This document shows, one piece after another, positions 18,058 to 27,671 of a DNA stretch of 64,000 nucleotides. Made by a program: the position numbers and the translations under genes. The notes under the pieces were generated by a model, which was given only the letters and a program-made list of their open reading frames with translations, ran no database searches and was not told the origin of the DNA. Source of the DNA: Peptoclostridium litorale DSM 5388 (GTDB taxonomy: Bacteria; Bacillota; Clostridia; Peptostreptococcales; Peptostreptococcaceae); assembly GCF_900141635.1 (NCBI RefSeq), contig NZ_FSRH01000009.1:78592-142591 (forward strand). The letters are read 5' to 3'. Position 1 is the stretch's first letter. The number at the start of each line of letters is the position of its first letter.

Positions 18058-19839
18058 ATGGACGTTGTCGGACAAGAAAGAAGACAAAAAAGATTTAACG
18101 AATTCAAAAGAATTCTAGAGACCGCAGACATTACAACTGTGTTCCAGCCAATTGTGTCGCTAAAAAACGGAAATACAATAGGATATGAGGCTCTCAGCAG
18201 AGGCCCATTGGATTCAGAACTCACTTCTCCAGAAGTTCTGTTCAGGACCGCCGACGAGCTTTCAATGGTTTGGGACCTCGAGCTGCTATGCAGGACAAAG
18301 GCGATTGAAAGATCCCAGTGCATAAAGTCCGACAAATACCTTTTTATAAATATAGACCCAAACATAATAAAAGACGAGAAGTTCAGGAGAGGCTTTACAA
18401 AGGAGTTCCTAAGAAACCACAATATATCTCCAAAATCGATAATATTCGAAATAACCGAAAGGACTGCCATAGAAGACTATGCGGCATTTTGCGACGTATT
18501 GAAAAACTACACGGGGCAGGGCTATAAGATAGCCATAGACGACATGGGGGCCGGATATTCCGGGCTTAAGACAATAACAAAGACAAGACCCCACTACATA
18601 AAAATAGACATGGAGCTAATAAGGGGCATAGACAGGGACTCTTTCAAACAGGCCCTTATAAAAAACTTCGTCAACCTTTCCATCTCTACAAATATAAATA
18701 TAATAGCCGAAGGCATAGAAACGGAAGAAGAGCTTCAAACGCTAATAAGGCTCGGAGTGTATGCCGGGCAGGGGTATTTCCTACAGCGCCCTGCCGGGAC
18801 TTTCCTTGAAATACCCGAAGTCATAAAAAACAAGATAGCCAAATACAACTCGCTTTCAAACAACGTGTTTGACTACAGCAGCACTTATCACTATATCGGA
18901 GCCATAACAGAAGAACAGCAAGCCCTTGGACAGGACACTCTGTGCATTGATGTGAAAAGACATCTGGACGAAAACATTCTCGACGGGGTGTGCCTGGTTG
19001 AAGACGAAATACCCAAGGGTCTTATAATGCAAAACAACCTCAATTCCGCAATGGCAAAGCAGTACGGAATACCTCTGTACTCCAGAAAACCCATATCACT
19101 TATAATGGATTACAATCCCCTGATAGTGGACTATTACACCCCCATAAATACTGTTTCCGAACTCGCCATGGACAGGGATAGCGCCAGGATATACGACTGC
19201 ATAATTATCACAAAAGGGTTCAAATACAGCGGCCTAGTGTCCATAAAAAAACTTCTCCAGTACACAACCGCAATGGAAAAGAGCTATGCCAGAGAACTCA
19301 ACCCCCTTACAGGGCTTGCGGGAAATGTAATAATAAACAGGGTTTTAACGGATACTATAAGCTACAGCAAAAACTGCTGCATAGTGTATGCGGACCTCGA
19401 CAATTTCAAATCATATAATGACGTGTACGGATTTGAAAACGGAGACAAGATAATAAAGCTAGCCGCCAATATAATAGAAAAACGAGTTAAGTCAAAACAT
19501 CCGTTTAACTGCTTTGTAGGACATATAGGCGGCGATGACTTTCTTTTCATCACAGAAGGCGGTATTGAGGATTCAAATCTCCTGTGCTGGGACATAATAG
19601 ATGATTTCGACAAAGAGGTTCTCCAGTTTTTCAATGAGCTGGACAAAAACAACGGCTTCATAGAGACATGGGACAGAAGCGGAAAAACCGTGAGGTTCGA
19701 CCTCACTTCCATATCGCTTGCAGGATTTTCAGGTGACCCTAGCAGCTTCAACGGGCCCGACCATATCTCAAATCACATGACAAAGCTGAAAAAGAGGGTC
19801 AAAAAACTTCCCGGAAGCAATTATGTAATATTCGAATAA
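18058..19839 (+). CDS. EAL-CBS-GGDEF protein of c-di-GMP signalling
   Basis: This cytoplasmic protein of 593 residues has no membrane helix. The EAL phosphodiesterase domain (about 15-255) has GYEALSRGP, FINIDPNII, FEITERTA, IAIDDMGAGYSGL, YIKIDMELIRGI and IIAEGIETEEEL, so the catalytic metal residues appear intact. A CBS pair follows (about 275-400). The C-terminal GGDEF domain has YADLDNFKSYND but reads HIGGDDFLF, that is GGDDF instead of GG[DE]EF. The start ATG is preceded by GAGGTGAA; the frame upstream to 17947 is not supported. Likely a phosphodiesterase with a regulatory cyclase-like domain. Confidence 0.9.
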   Translation: MDVVGQERRQKRFNEFKRILETADITTVFQPIVSLKNGNTIGYEALSRGPLDSELTSPEVLFRTADELSMVWDLELLCRTKAIERSQCIKSDKYLFINIDPNIIKDEKFRRGFTKEFLRNHNISPKSIIFEITERTAIEDYAAFCDVLKNYTGQGYKIAIDDMGAGYSGLKTITKTRPHYIKIDMELIRGIDRDSFKQALIKNFVNLSISTNINIIAEGIETEEELQTLIRLGVYAGQGYFLQRPAGTFLEIPEVIKNKIAKYNSLSNNVFDYSSTYHYIGAITEEQQALGQDTLCIDVKRHLDENILDGVCLVEDEIPKGLIMQNNLNSAMAKQYGIPLYSRKPISLIMDYNPLIVDYYTPINTVSELAMDRDSARIYDCIIITKGFKYSGLVSIKKLLQYTTAMEKSYARELNPLTGLAGNVIINRVLTDTISYSKNCCIVYADLDNFKSYNDVYGFENGDKIIKLAANIIEKRVKSKHPFNCFVGHIGGDDFLFITEGGIEDSNLLCWDIIDDFDKEVLQFFNELDKNNGFIETWDRSGKTVRFDLTSISLAGFSGDPSSFNGPDHISNHMTKLKKRVKKLPGSNYVIFE

Positions 19840-19871
19840 GTTGTTGAGTAACCAAATCACCAATGAAAATC

Positions 19872-19914
19872 AAAACGAAGGCAATCTCATTCAAATGATA
19901 TCGCCTTCGTTTTT
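19872..19914. terminator. Bidirectional terminator
   Basis: AAAACGAAGGC and GCCTTCGTTTT form an 11-bp stem with T-tracts on both strands, between the convergent EAL and diguanylate cyclase genes. Confidence 0.85.
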
Positions 19915-19933
19915 CACCAACTGTATTCATCGC

Positions 19934-21664
19934 TTAATAGCTATTTACTTTCACTCGATTCCGGCCTGCTGTCTTCGCATTATACAAGGCCTCATCCGTA
20001 AGTTCCACAAACCCTTTCAAATCACTATTCTCAAATCCGCTTAGCGTACAGGCTCCTATGCTGGCTGTAACGTAATCGGAAACAGCTGAAGATATGTGGG
20101 GGATTTTCAAATCCTCAATTGCTTTTCTAATTTGCTCTGCTACGTCGACTCCCGTATCTCTATCCGTGTCATTCAATACGACAAGAAACTCCTCCCCTCC
20201 ATAGCGTGCCACAAAGTCGATTTCTTTTCGCGACATTTCATTTATCGCCCCCGCAACTGCTTTTAGGCACTCGTCGCCGGCAGGGTGTCCATAAGTGTCA
20301 TTATATCCTTTGAAGTGGTCAATATCTATAAGCAACAGCGTCAGCGGCTCTTTGAGTTCCAGCGACTCAGTCCATGATTGTTCTAAATATTCGTCCAGTT
20401 TTCTTCTGTTGAACAGGCCTGTCAAACCGTCTTGATTCGACAAGAGTTCAAGTTGACAGGTCCTCTCTTTCACCTTATTCTCCAAAGTTTCGTTTATCTC
20501 TTCCAGCCTGGAGTTTGATACACTGAGCCTATCCATGTAATTTTTAACCTTGTATATCATGTCGTTAAATATATTGGTAAGCCTGCCGATTTCATCGTTC
20601 CTATTGCTGTCTATATTGATGTCAAACTCCCCGCTTATGACTTTTTCCATCGCCAATATGAGCTGATTTATGGGCTTGAGTATTATACGGCTGTATATGA
20701 GGGCTATTACGGCCGTCACCACAAATATGAGTATGAATACCGTAATCATCTTCCTTTGCATCAGTTCAACGGGCTCTGTAATTTCACCTATATAGACCCC
20801 GCTGCAAAGATACCAGTCCATGGGCTCATAGTACTTATAAATTACTATTTTATTCCTGTAGTAGAGCTCACCGGGGTTCTTCCATGGATAAACTATGCTT
20901 CCATTTTTATTTTTTATGATCTCCTGTATGAAGTGATTTCCAGCCGTGTCTACAGAATCGTAAATGCTCACCCCTTGCTGCTTTGGGTGTATTATCAGTT
21001 CGCCCTGAGAATTCATAACATGCATGTATCCCGTTTTACCTATTTCGACAGACAATATATTGTCTTTAAAATCATTTGTGTCGATAAGGTCTATGAAATC
21101 CGACTTGTATGATGTGACCGATATTATGTAATCCCACGGTTCAAAATACACCATATACAGCACCTTTTCCCGCTCCCGGTCATCAGCGGGATTCTTCCAC
21201 AGGTATTCCATATAGCCTTCCTTTTTTTCAATTTGCATCATTGTAAAGTCATAATTGGAAATATCAGCCCCCCTTAAAGCAGGGTGTTCCACCAATACAC
21301 CTTTTGAGTCCACAATGTATATGTATCCAGTCTCCCCTATGCTCTGGGTTTCAAAAATATTTGCTACGGCCTGCTTCGCCTCAGTTTCTGACAGTTCCCC
21401 TTTCATGAATTTGCCGTAATAAAGCTCAACAATATTCTTGTTCTTTTCCGCAATTGCTTTAAGGTAATTTTTAATGGACACATTTACAGACGAATCTATA
21501 AGATTGTATGTTGAATCTGTAAGAGTTTGAAGATTCTCCATCACCAAGCGGTTGTTCAGGTCCGATGTCATATTGTAGCTGATGACTTCCGTCAACGCGA
21601 TGCATATTACCACCAGTGACATGAGAAGCAGTACTATCTGTTTTGAAAAACCCAACCTTTTCAT
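19934..21664 (-). CDS. Membrane diguanylate cyclase with Cache sensor
   Basis: This 576-residue protein makes c-di-GMP. A first membrane helix (about 8-28) is followed by a double-Cache extracellular sensor with two repeats: TGYIYIVDSKGVLVEHP with GYMEYLWKNP, and TGYMHVMNSQGELIIHP with GSIVYPWKNP. A second helix (VFILIFVVTAVIALIYS), HAMP (MEKVISGEFDINIDSNRNDE), a short coiled coil and a GGDEF domain (LLIDIDHFKGYNDTYGH, RYGGEEFLVVL) complete it. The start is chosen at MKRLGFSKQ after GGGGTGG. The signal is probably a small organic acid or amino acid, as for other Cache domains. Confidence 0.93.
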   Translation of the reverse strand: MKRLGFSKQIVLLLMSLVVICIALTEVISYNMTSDLNNRLVMENLQTLTDSTYNLIDSSVNVSIKNYLKAIAEKNKNIVELYYGKFMKGELSETEAKQAVANIFETQSIGETGYIYIVDSKGVLVEHPALRGADISNYDFTMMQIEKKEGYMEYLWKNPADDREREKVLYMVYFEPWDYIISVTSYKSDFIDLIDTNDFKDNILSVEIGKTGYMHVMNSQGELIIHPKQQGVSIYDSVDTAGNHFIQEIIKNKNGSIVYPWKNPGELYYRNKIVIYKYYEPMDWYLCSGVYIGEITEPVELMQRKMITVFILIFVVTAVIALIYSRIILKPINQLILAMEKVISGEFDINIDSNRNDEIGRLTNIFNDMIYKVKNYMDRLSVSNSRLEEINETLENKVKERTCQLELLSNQDGLTGLFNRRKLDEYLEQSWTESLELKEPLTLLLIDIDHFKGYNDTYGHPAGDECLKAVAGAINEMSRKEIDFVARYGGEEFLVVLNDTDRDTGVDVAEQIRKAIEDLKIPHISSAVSDYVTASIGACTLSGFENSDLKGFVELTDEALYNAKTAGRNRVKVNSY

Positions 21665-21720
21665 TTGACCACCCCGCAACTTATATTTATACACTCCTTT
21701 ACATAAGTATCGACAATATC

Positions 21721-21776
21721 ATTTTACATCTTTACTCCCATAATTTCAGCAAATTATGGGAGTAAAGGTGTAAAAT
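21721..21776. repeat. Long inverted repeat between divergent genes
   Basis: Two 26-nt arms separated by CAGC match with a single difference; the inner 16 bp (TTTACTCCCATAATTT and its complement) is perfect. There is no T-run. It lies between the start regions of the diguanylate cyclase and uvsE, so it may be an operator region, a 5' UTR hairpin or a small repeat element. Confidence 0.85.
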
Positions 21777-21899
21777 TGGTCGAAATGCTAAAAATGGTGT
21801 ATCATTTTCCCAACGTGGGTATAACAACTCAGTAACATATGCCACTTTCCATTCTAGCTGGCACTCTTATTCACTATACTACAAACAGAGGTGATAAAT

Positions 21900-23132
21900 A
21901 TGAAAATAGGATATGCATGCATAAACCTTTCTATAGACGCCCCGACAAGCAAAAGCTGCATACTCAAAAATGCCACCGAAAAAAGGCTGAGAGATCTCAT
22001 AGAAACAAACCTTTCTGGACTTGAAAATATAATACAATACAATATAAAAAAGAAAATAGGGCTTTACAGGATAAGCTCTGGCCTAATACCATTCGCATCC
22101 CATCCCGTAAACACAATCAAGTGGTGGGACGACTACAAGCCCCAGCTTGATATAATAGCGAGGCTCATTAAAGAAAGTGGGATGAGGGTTTCGATGCATC
22201 CGGGCCAGTACACCGTCCTCAACTCTCCAAAACCCGAGGTGGTAAGAAATGCCATAGCTGACCTGGAGTACCACTGCCGCATTCTAGACGCCCTTACCGA
22301 TTCCAAAATCCACAAGATAATACTCCATGTGGGAGGGGTGTATGGCGACAAAAATTCTGCAGTAAATCGATTTGTCGAAAACTACAATAGTCTTTCACAG
22401 TGCATAAGGGACAGGCTTGTAATAGAAAATGATGAGAAGAGCTACAGCGCACATGACGTGCTTCATGTAAGCTCTCTCACCGGCGCGCCTGCAGTTTTTG
22501 ACAATCTCCACAACAGCATAAATCCAAGTACTTACAACGAGTACAGCCTCATTCGAAAGTTCGCAAAGACTTGGAAGGCATGCGACGGGATACCCAAGAT
22601 GCACTATTCCCAGCAGGACAGCTCCAAAAGGCCCGGAGCCCACTCCAAGACCATAATGCCCGACTCGTTTTTCAAGTTTACAAGCGGCCTTGAAGGCCTC
22701 GACATGGACATAATGCTAGAAGTAAAGGACAAGAACATTTCCGCCGAAAAGCTAATAGGACTGATGCGTGGGGATAAAGAGCAGATGCAGCGCGAGTGGG
22801 CAAAGTACAAATACAGCGTCATGGAGAAGTCGTATTCAGCCTACAAGGAAATCGGGAATGCAGTTGCAAAATGTCCGTCACCATCCGGCGAACTGTTCAT
22901 TCGAATAAATGAGATACTGAGCCTTCCCGAAGACGCAGGGCAGGCATCAAACTCACTCGAACACGTATGGGGATACTTCAAAAAGGCAGCAGGGGACGGC
23001 GAACGGGAAAAATTCAGGGGCCTTCTTTCGTCCTATAGAAATGAAAAAACTCCCCTACACTTGGTAAAGGAGTTTTTGAGAGAGCTTTCAGTTAAATATG
23101 ACGTGTCATATATTAGAGATTCCTATTATTAA
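21900..23132 (+). CDS. uvsE: UV DNA damage endonuclease
   Basis: This 410-residue repair enzyme nicks DNA 5' to UV photoproducts independently of UvrABC. It has the family N-terminus MKIGYACINLSI and the TIM-barrel metal motifs: RVSMHPGQYTVLNSP, ILHVGGVYGDK, RLVIENDEKSYS, VFDNLHNS, MHYSQQD with the following HSK, and MDIMLEVKDK. The C-terminal 100 residues are an extension beyond the barrel. The start is the ATG after GAGGTGATAAAT. It is monocistronic and convergent with potD. Family members are found in Bacillus, Deinococcus and other clostridia. Confidence 0.93.
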   Translation: MKIGYACINLSIDAPTSKSCILKNATEKRLRDLIETNLSGLENIIQYNIKKKIGLYRISSGLIPFASHPVNTIKWWDDYKPQLDIIARLIKESGMRVSMHPGQYTVLNSPKPEVVRNAIADLEYHCRILDALTDSKIHKIILHVGGVYGDKNSAVNRFVENYNSLSQCIRDRLVIENDEKSYSAHDVLHVSSLTGAPAVFDNLHNSINPSTYNEYSLIRKFAKTWKACDGIPKMHYSQQDSSKRPGAHSKTIMPDSFFKFTSGLEGLDMDIMLEVKDKNISAEKLIGLMRGDKEQMQREWAKYKYSVMEKSYSAYKEIGNAVAKCPSPSGELFIRINEILSLPEDAGQASNSLEHVWGYFKKAAGDGEREKFRGLLSSYRNEKTPLHLVKEFLRELSVKYDVSYIRDSYY

Positions 23133-23135
23133 TTA

Positions 23136-24188
23136 CTACTGAACCTTGACTTCAGTCCAAATCCTGTCGTATTCCTTCACGAAATCTCCAAGGTCAAGGA
23201 ACACCTCGCTGCTTTTAAGCTTGTCCGTGTCAGGATATGAAACATCGCTGCTTCTAGTCTCTTCGTCGAGCATTTCCACAGTCGTTGCATTCGGCGACGA
23301 ATATCCTATATATTCGGTATTCTTAAGAGCTATGTCCGGTCTCGAAAGGAAGTCTATGAACATCTCGGCTTCCTTCTTGTGCTCGCTTCCCTTTGGAATT
23401 ACTATGTTGTCAAACCATATGTTTGTACCTTCCTTCGGAACGACATATTCAAGGTTTTCATTTTGTTCCATCATTGTAACGGCGTCTCCAGACCATACCA
23501 CTGCAATAGCGGCCTCTTCGCCTGTCATCATTCCCTTTACCTCGTCCCCTACATAAGCAAGCACAAGAGGCTTTTGCTTTACAAGCTCAGCTTTTGCAGC
23601 CTCAAGCTCAGCTACATTTGTAGTGTTAAGCGAGTATCCAAGCTTTTTAAGAGTTATTCCTATAGAGTCCCTCTGGCTGTCAAGCATAAGTATTTCACCC
23701 TTGTACTTTTCATTCCAAAGGATGTCCCAGCCTTCAACTGGATCTGCAACCATTGTCTTGTTATATATTATCCCAAGAGTTCCCCACATGTATGGAACCG
23801 AGTATTCGTTTTCAGGGTCGAATCCAAGACTCTTGAACGAGCTGTCTATGTTCTTATAGTTTGGCACGTTTTCAAAGTCTATCTTTTCAAGCATGTCTTC
23901 CTTTACCATCTTTTCTATCATGTAGTCTGAAGGGATTGCTATATCATAGCTCGTTCCGCCGGTCTTTATCTTCACATACATGTCTTCATTAGTCGCATAA
24001 GTCTCGTAGTTAACCTCTATCCCGGTTTCCTCTTCGAACTGGCCAATCACTGATTCGTCTATGTAGTCTCCCCAGTTGTATACGTTGAGAACCACCTTGT
24101 CTCCTTTGCCTGACTGACATCCCGCAAGAGACACTGCGAATATCATAATCATTGTGATAATCGCTATAAACCTAGATACTCTTTTCAT
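23136..24188 (-). CDS. potD: Spermidine/putrescine-binding lipoprotein
   Basis: This extracytoplasmic solute-binding lipoprotein of 350 residues has the lipobox SLAGC near residue 24 after a hydrophobic signal. LNVYNWGDYIDESVIGQFEE is the PotD N-terminal strand. Polyamine-pocket residues appear in YDIAIPSDYMIEKM, WGTLGIIYNK, IAVVWSGDA and TNIWFDNIVIPKG. It is the last gene of potA-potB-potC-potD on the minus strand, 34 bp after potC. The start is selected at the ATG following AAAGGGAG; the frame is open about 20 codons further without a signal-peptide feature. Confidence 0.95.
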   Translation of the reverse strand: MKRVSRFIAIITMIMIFAVSLAGCQSGKGDKVVLNVYNWGDYIDESVIGQFEEETGIEVNYETYATNEDMYVKIKTGGTSYDIAIPSDYMIEKMVKEDMLEKIDFENVPNYKNIDSSFKSLGFDPENEYSVPYMWGTLGIIYNKTMVADPVEGWDILWNEKYKGEILMLDSQRDSIGITLKKLGYSLNTTNVAELEAAKAELVKQKPLVLAYVGDEVKGMMTGEEAAIAVVWSGDAVTMMEQNENLEYVVPKEGTNIWFDNIVIPKGSEHKKEAEMFIDFLSRPDIALKNTEYIGYSSPNATTVEMLDEETRSSDVSYPDTDKLKSSEVFLDLGDFVKEYDRIWTEVKVQ

Positions 24189-24222
24189 AAATACACTCCC
24201 TTTCATTTTAATATTTGTATTT

Positions 24223-25020
24223 TTAGTAAAGCTCATCACTGCCTTTTCCAATAAGCTCCTTTGGAGACTTCTTGTTCAAAATCAAAAGAAGCATGAGAAC
24301 CGTCGCAAACATAAGTGTTGAAAGCGCGTTTATTTTAGGGTTTATACCCCTTCTTGCCATTGAATATATGGTTATCGAAAGATTTGTAACTCCCGATCCC
24401 GTAGTGAAAAAGCTTATTACAAAGTCGTCTATTGACATTGTGAAAGCTATCAAAAGCCCGCTGACTATGCCCGGCTTTATCTGCGGAAGTATTACCTTTC
24501 TAAGTGCGTAAAACGGAGTTGCCCCAAGATCCATTGCAGCTTCAAGAGTGTTTTTGGGAAGCTGCCTGAGCTTTGGAAGAACAGCCAGTATTACGTAAGG
24601 TATGTCGAATGTTATGTGCGAAAGCAGCATGGTCATAAATCCCAGCCTCATTCCCGCAAATATGTAAAGCGTCATAAGCGCTACGCCGGTCACTATGTCC
24701 GGGTTTAATACGGGAAGATAGTTTATGTTTAAAAGAAGCTTTTTAGGAAGCTTCTTCATGTCATATATGCCTATTGCGGCTATTGTTCCCGTAACCGTTG
24801 AAATCACTGATGCCATCACCGCTATGGTAACCGTATAGTATAGCGATTTCATTATCTGCCTGTCCTTGAAAAGCTCAATATACCACTTTAGTGTGAATCC
24901 ATCCCAGCTGCTCCTCGACTTTGAGTTGTTGAACGAAAACACAACAAGCACGACTATCGGCGCATACATAAATATGAAAATCAGCATCATGTATATTCTC
25001 TTTAGTATTTTTTCTACCAT
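24223..25020 (-). CDS. potC: Spermidine/putrescine ABC transporter permease
   Basis: This 265-residue inner-membrane protein has six predicted helices. The EAA loop that contacts the ATPase reads EAAMDLGATPFYALRKVILP. The N-terminal helix IFMYAPIVVLVVFSFNNSKS and the NLSITIYSMARRG segment near the C-terminus are typical of PotC. It overlaps the end of potB by 7 bp and precedes potD. The four pot genes follow the usual order, A-B-C-D. Confidence 0.94.
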   Translation of the reverse strand: MVEKILKRIYMMLIFIFMYAPIVVLVVFSFNNSKSRSSWDGFTLKWYIELFKDRQIMKSLYYTVTIAVMASVISTVTGTIAAIGIYDMKKLPKKLLLNINYLPVLNPDIVTGVALMTLYIFAGMRLGFMTMLLSHITFDIPYVILAVLPKLRQLPKNTLEAAMDLGATPFYALRKVILPQIKPGIVSGLLIAFTMSIDDFVISFFTTGSGVTNLSITIYSMARRGINPKINALSTLMFATVLMLLLILNKKSPKELIGKGSDELY

Positions 25021-25829
25021 AGGCCAGCACCACTTTCATCTTTGTCGTATTTCGCCATGACAGCCATTGATATCAGTATTATTATCATCATGACTATGGA
25101 TATGGCCGATCCAAAATGCCAGTCTCCAACCCATAGGAACTGCTGCTCCACAAGGTTTCCAAGGAGCATGTACTGTCCGCCTCCAAGAAGCCTTGATATC
25201 ACAAATGTGCTCACCGCAGGCATGAATACCATTGTTATTCCAGAAAGCACTCCGGGAGCGCTGAGCGGGAATATGACTTTTATAAAAACCCTGAGCCTGT
25301 TTGCCCCAAGGTCCTGGGCCGCTTCTATTATGCTCTTGTCCATTTTGCTGAGCACTGTATATATGGGCAGCACCATGAATGGCAGGAAATTGTAAACCAT
25401 GCCCAGAAGCACGGCTCCGTCGGTGTAGAGAAGCTTTACAGTCGGAAGCCCCACGAGCTTAAGTGTCGTGTTTATAAACCCGTTTTTCCCCAGTATCGCC
25501 ATCCATGCATACGTCCTGAGAAGAAAGTTCATCCACATGGGAAGTATGAAAAGCATCACTATTATATTTCTGTATTTCTTGTTTGTCCCTGCAAGTATTG
25601 CAGCGAGGGGATATCCCAGTACAAGGCATATGATCGTAGAAAGCAACGCAAGATTTAAAGAGCGCGTGAATACGCTTATGTATATTGGGTCGAGAAGCCT
25701 CCTGTAGTTTTCAAAGGTCGCACCCACGTGGCCTGCTTTTGTCAGACTGAACCCCAGCACTAGGAAAAGGGGGAATACTATGAATATTACGCTCCATATT
25801 ATGTACGGCGATGCCGTCCACTTTTTCAA
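25014..25829 (-). CDS. potB: Spermidine/putrescine ABC transporter permease
   Basis: This 271-residue inner-membrane partner of PotC has six predicted helices. It begins with a helix near [18 protein letters not shown] and carries the EAA loop as [20 protein letters not shown]. The ending [15 protein letters not shown] is charged and cytoplasmic. The start overlaps the stop of potA by 4 bp and the end overlaps potC, indicating translational coupling. Confidence 0.94.
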   Translation of the reverse strand: MKKWTASPYIIWSVIFIVFPLFLVLGFSLTKAGHVGATFENYRRLLDPIYISVFTRSLNLALLSTIICLVLGYPLAAILAGTNKKYRNIIVMLFILPMWMNFLLRTYAWMAILGKNGFINTTLKLVGLPTVKLLYTDGAVLLGMVYNFLPFMVLPIYTVLSKMDKSIIEAAQDLGANRLRVFIKVIFPLSAPGVLSGITMVFMPAVSTFVISRLLGGGQYMLLGNLVEQQFLWVGDWHFGSAISIVMMIIILISMAVMAKYDKDESGAGLW

Positions 25830-26869
25830 CTTTCCGACCTCGTCATTATATGTATATCTTCTGGCTCTAAGCTAAGCCCTATAGTCTGCCCGTATTCAAC
25901 CCTTATAGTGTTGTGCACAAGCCACTCGAATCCTTCGCAGTCTACGAGCATTTCATAGTGAACGCCTTTGAATATTTCAGAAACGACCTTTCCCCTTATC
26001 ATTCCCTTTTCAGGGTCTGTAATCTTCAAATCCTCAGGCCTTACCACGATATCTACAGGTACGTTTTCCCCAAATCCGCTGTCTACGCATTTGAATTTGT
26101 GTCCTGAAAACTCAACCTCGTAGTCGCGTATCATTGTGCCCTCTATTATGTTGCTCTCTCCTATGAACTTTGCCACAAACCTGTTTTCAGGCTCGTTGTA
26201 TATGTCCTGAGGAGATCCTGTCTGCTGAACCTGCCCCTTGTCCATTACAACTATCGTGTCCGACATGGTAAGGGCCTCTTCCTGGTCGTGAGTTACGTAT
26301 ATGAACGTTATCCCAAGATCCTGTTGCATCTGCTTAAGCTCCCTTTGCATTTCCTTTCTGAGCTTGAGGTCAAGCGCCCCAAGCGGCTCGTCAAGGAGGA
26401 GCACCTTGGGCTCGTTCACAAGAGCCCTTGCTATTGCAATTCTCTGCTGTTGTCCTCCGCTAAGCGAATCTATGCTTCTCTTTTCAAAACCTTTGAGGTT
26501 TACAAGCCTTAGCATTCTCTCCACTTTTTCCTGTATCTGCTTTTCAGTCATCTTCTTTATCCTGAGGCCAAAAGCTATGTTTTCATATATGTCCATATGT
26601 GGAAAAAGGGCGTATTTTTGGAAAACCGTGTTTATCTGCCTTTTATAAGGCGGCAGATCGTTTATTACATTTCCCTCAAAATAAACCTCTCCCGAAGTGG
26701 CCTGCTCAAATCCACCTATTATCCTGAGCGTAGTCGTCTTTCCGCATCCGCTCGGCCCTAGAAGTGTCAAAAATTCATTCTCTTTTATATGCAGGTTTAT
26801 GCCGTCAAGAACCCTTGTGCCGTCATATTCCTTCACTATGTTTTTAAGCTCTATCATGTGTTTGTTCAA
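25826..26869 (-). CDS. potA: Spermidine/putrescine ABC transporter ATPase
   Basis: This 347-residue ATPase energises polyamine import. Walker A is [14 protein letters not shown], signature [15 protein letters not shown], Walker [14 protein letters not shown] and the switch His in [10 protein letters not shown]. The C-terminal 100 residues form the TOBE regulatory domain ([12 protein letters not shown]). The start is read as TTG 9 nt after GGAGGTGG; an ATG four codons later is the alternative. It is the first gene of the pot operon, 27 bp downstream of the cupin regulator gene. Confidence 0.95.
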   Translation of the reverse strand: MNKHMIELKNIVKEYDGTRVLDGINLHIKENEFLTLLGPSGCGKTTTLRIIGGFEQATSGEVYFEGNVINDLPPYKRQINTVFQKYALFPHMDIYENIAFGLRIKKMTEKQIQEKVERMLRLVNLKGFEKRSIDSLSGGQQQRIAIARALVNEPKVLLLDEPLGALDLKLRKEMQRELKQMQQDLGITFIYVTHDQEEALTMSDTIVVMDKGQVQQTGSPQDIYNEPENRFVAKFIGESNIIEGTMIRDYEVEFSGHKFKCVDSGFGENVPVDIVVRPEDLKITDPEKGMIRGKVVSEIFKGVHYEMLVDCEGFEWLVHNTIRVEYGQTIGLSLEPEDIHIMTRSES

Positions 26870-26896
26870 AAAATTCCACCTCCAAATGTAAGCATG

Positions 26897-27436
26897 TTAA
26901 AAATAAGGCGGGGTGCTTATCCAAAGTACCTTTGCAATGCCTTTTCCATAATTTGAAATGTAGTGATTCGACTTTGCCTTGTAGTAAAAACATTCTCCCT
27001 TTTTCGCCCTGTGCCTTCTGGCTCCAAGGTGTATCTCCACCGTTCCCGTAAGGACATATCCGAATTCCTCGCCTTCATGGGGCTCTTCTTCCTTGTATCT
27101 TCCCCCCGGCTCAAGCGTGAGCATTATGGGCTCCATTGAGTTTTTCTGGGCATTCGGGACTATCCAGTCTATGCTATACAGAAGCTCTTCATCCTTTATT
27201 CCAAATGCATCTTCCCCTGTAAAAACTATCTTTTCATCCTCTTCGTCGTTGAAAAAATGTTTAAGATTGGTCCCAAGGCTGTCAAGTATGTCCACAAGGG
27301 TCGATATCGACGGTGAAGTAAGGTCTCTTTCAACCTGCGATATGAAGCCCTTGGAAAGATCGCACCTGTTTGCAAGCTCTTCCTGGGTAAGTGCTTTTGC
27401 CATCCTCAGCTGCCTTATTTTTTTACCGATTTCCAT
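26897..27436 (-). CDS. XRE-cupin transcriptional regulator, probably of polyamine uptake
   Basis: This 179-residue DNA-binding protein has an N-terminal helix-turn-helix (IGKKIRQLRMAKALTQEELA, CDLSKGFISQVERDLTSPSI) and a C-terminal cupin domain (EPGGRYKEEEPHEGEEFGYV, HRAKKGECFYYKA). This is the architecture of PuuR, the putrescine-responsive repressor. It is the first gene of a unit leading into potABCD, so it most likely regulates that operon in response to polyamines; that ligand is inference. TGAGGAGATTTTTT precedes the ATG. Confidence 0.88.
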   Translation of the reverse strand: MEIGKKIRQLRMAKALTQEELANRCDLSKGFISQVERDLTSPSISTLVDILDSLGTNLKHFFNDEEDEKIVFTGEDAFGIKDEELLYSIDWIVPNAQKNSMEPIMLTLEPGGRYKEEEPHEGEEFGYVLTGTVEIHLGARRHRAKKGECFYYKAKSNHYISNYGKGIAKVLWISTPPYF

Positions 27437-27602
27437 AAAAAATCTCCTCACTAAAACATATATTATGCTTATATATGCAATATTAAATATAAAGTTTATA
27501 ATTACTAAACCACCCGATTATTTATTATACTTATATGCACTTTAAAAATCAATACATTTGTATTCTTAATTGTATTAATATTTCGTCTTTAGCCACTTTA
27601 CG

Positions 27603-27646
27603 AAAAAAGCCGCCCAATTTCACATGCCTGGGCGGCCCTTTTTTTA
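27603..27646. terminator. Terminator after speB
   Basis: GCCGCCCA / TGGGCGGC flanked by a six-A tract on one side and a T-run on the other. It ends the spe operon on the minus strand and would also stop plus-strand transcription. Confidence 0.85.
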
Positions 27647-27671
27647 TGCACTGATTATGCGTATTTTCATG

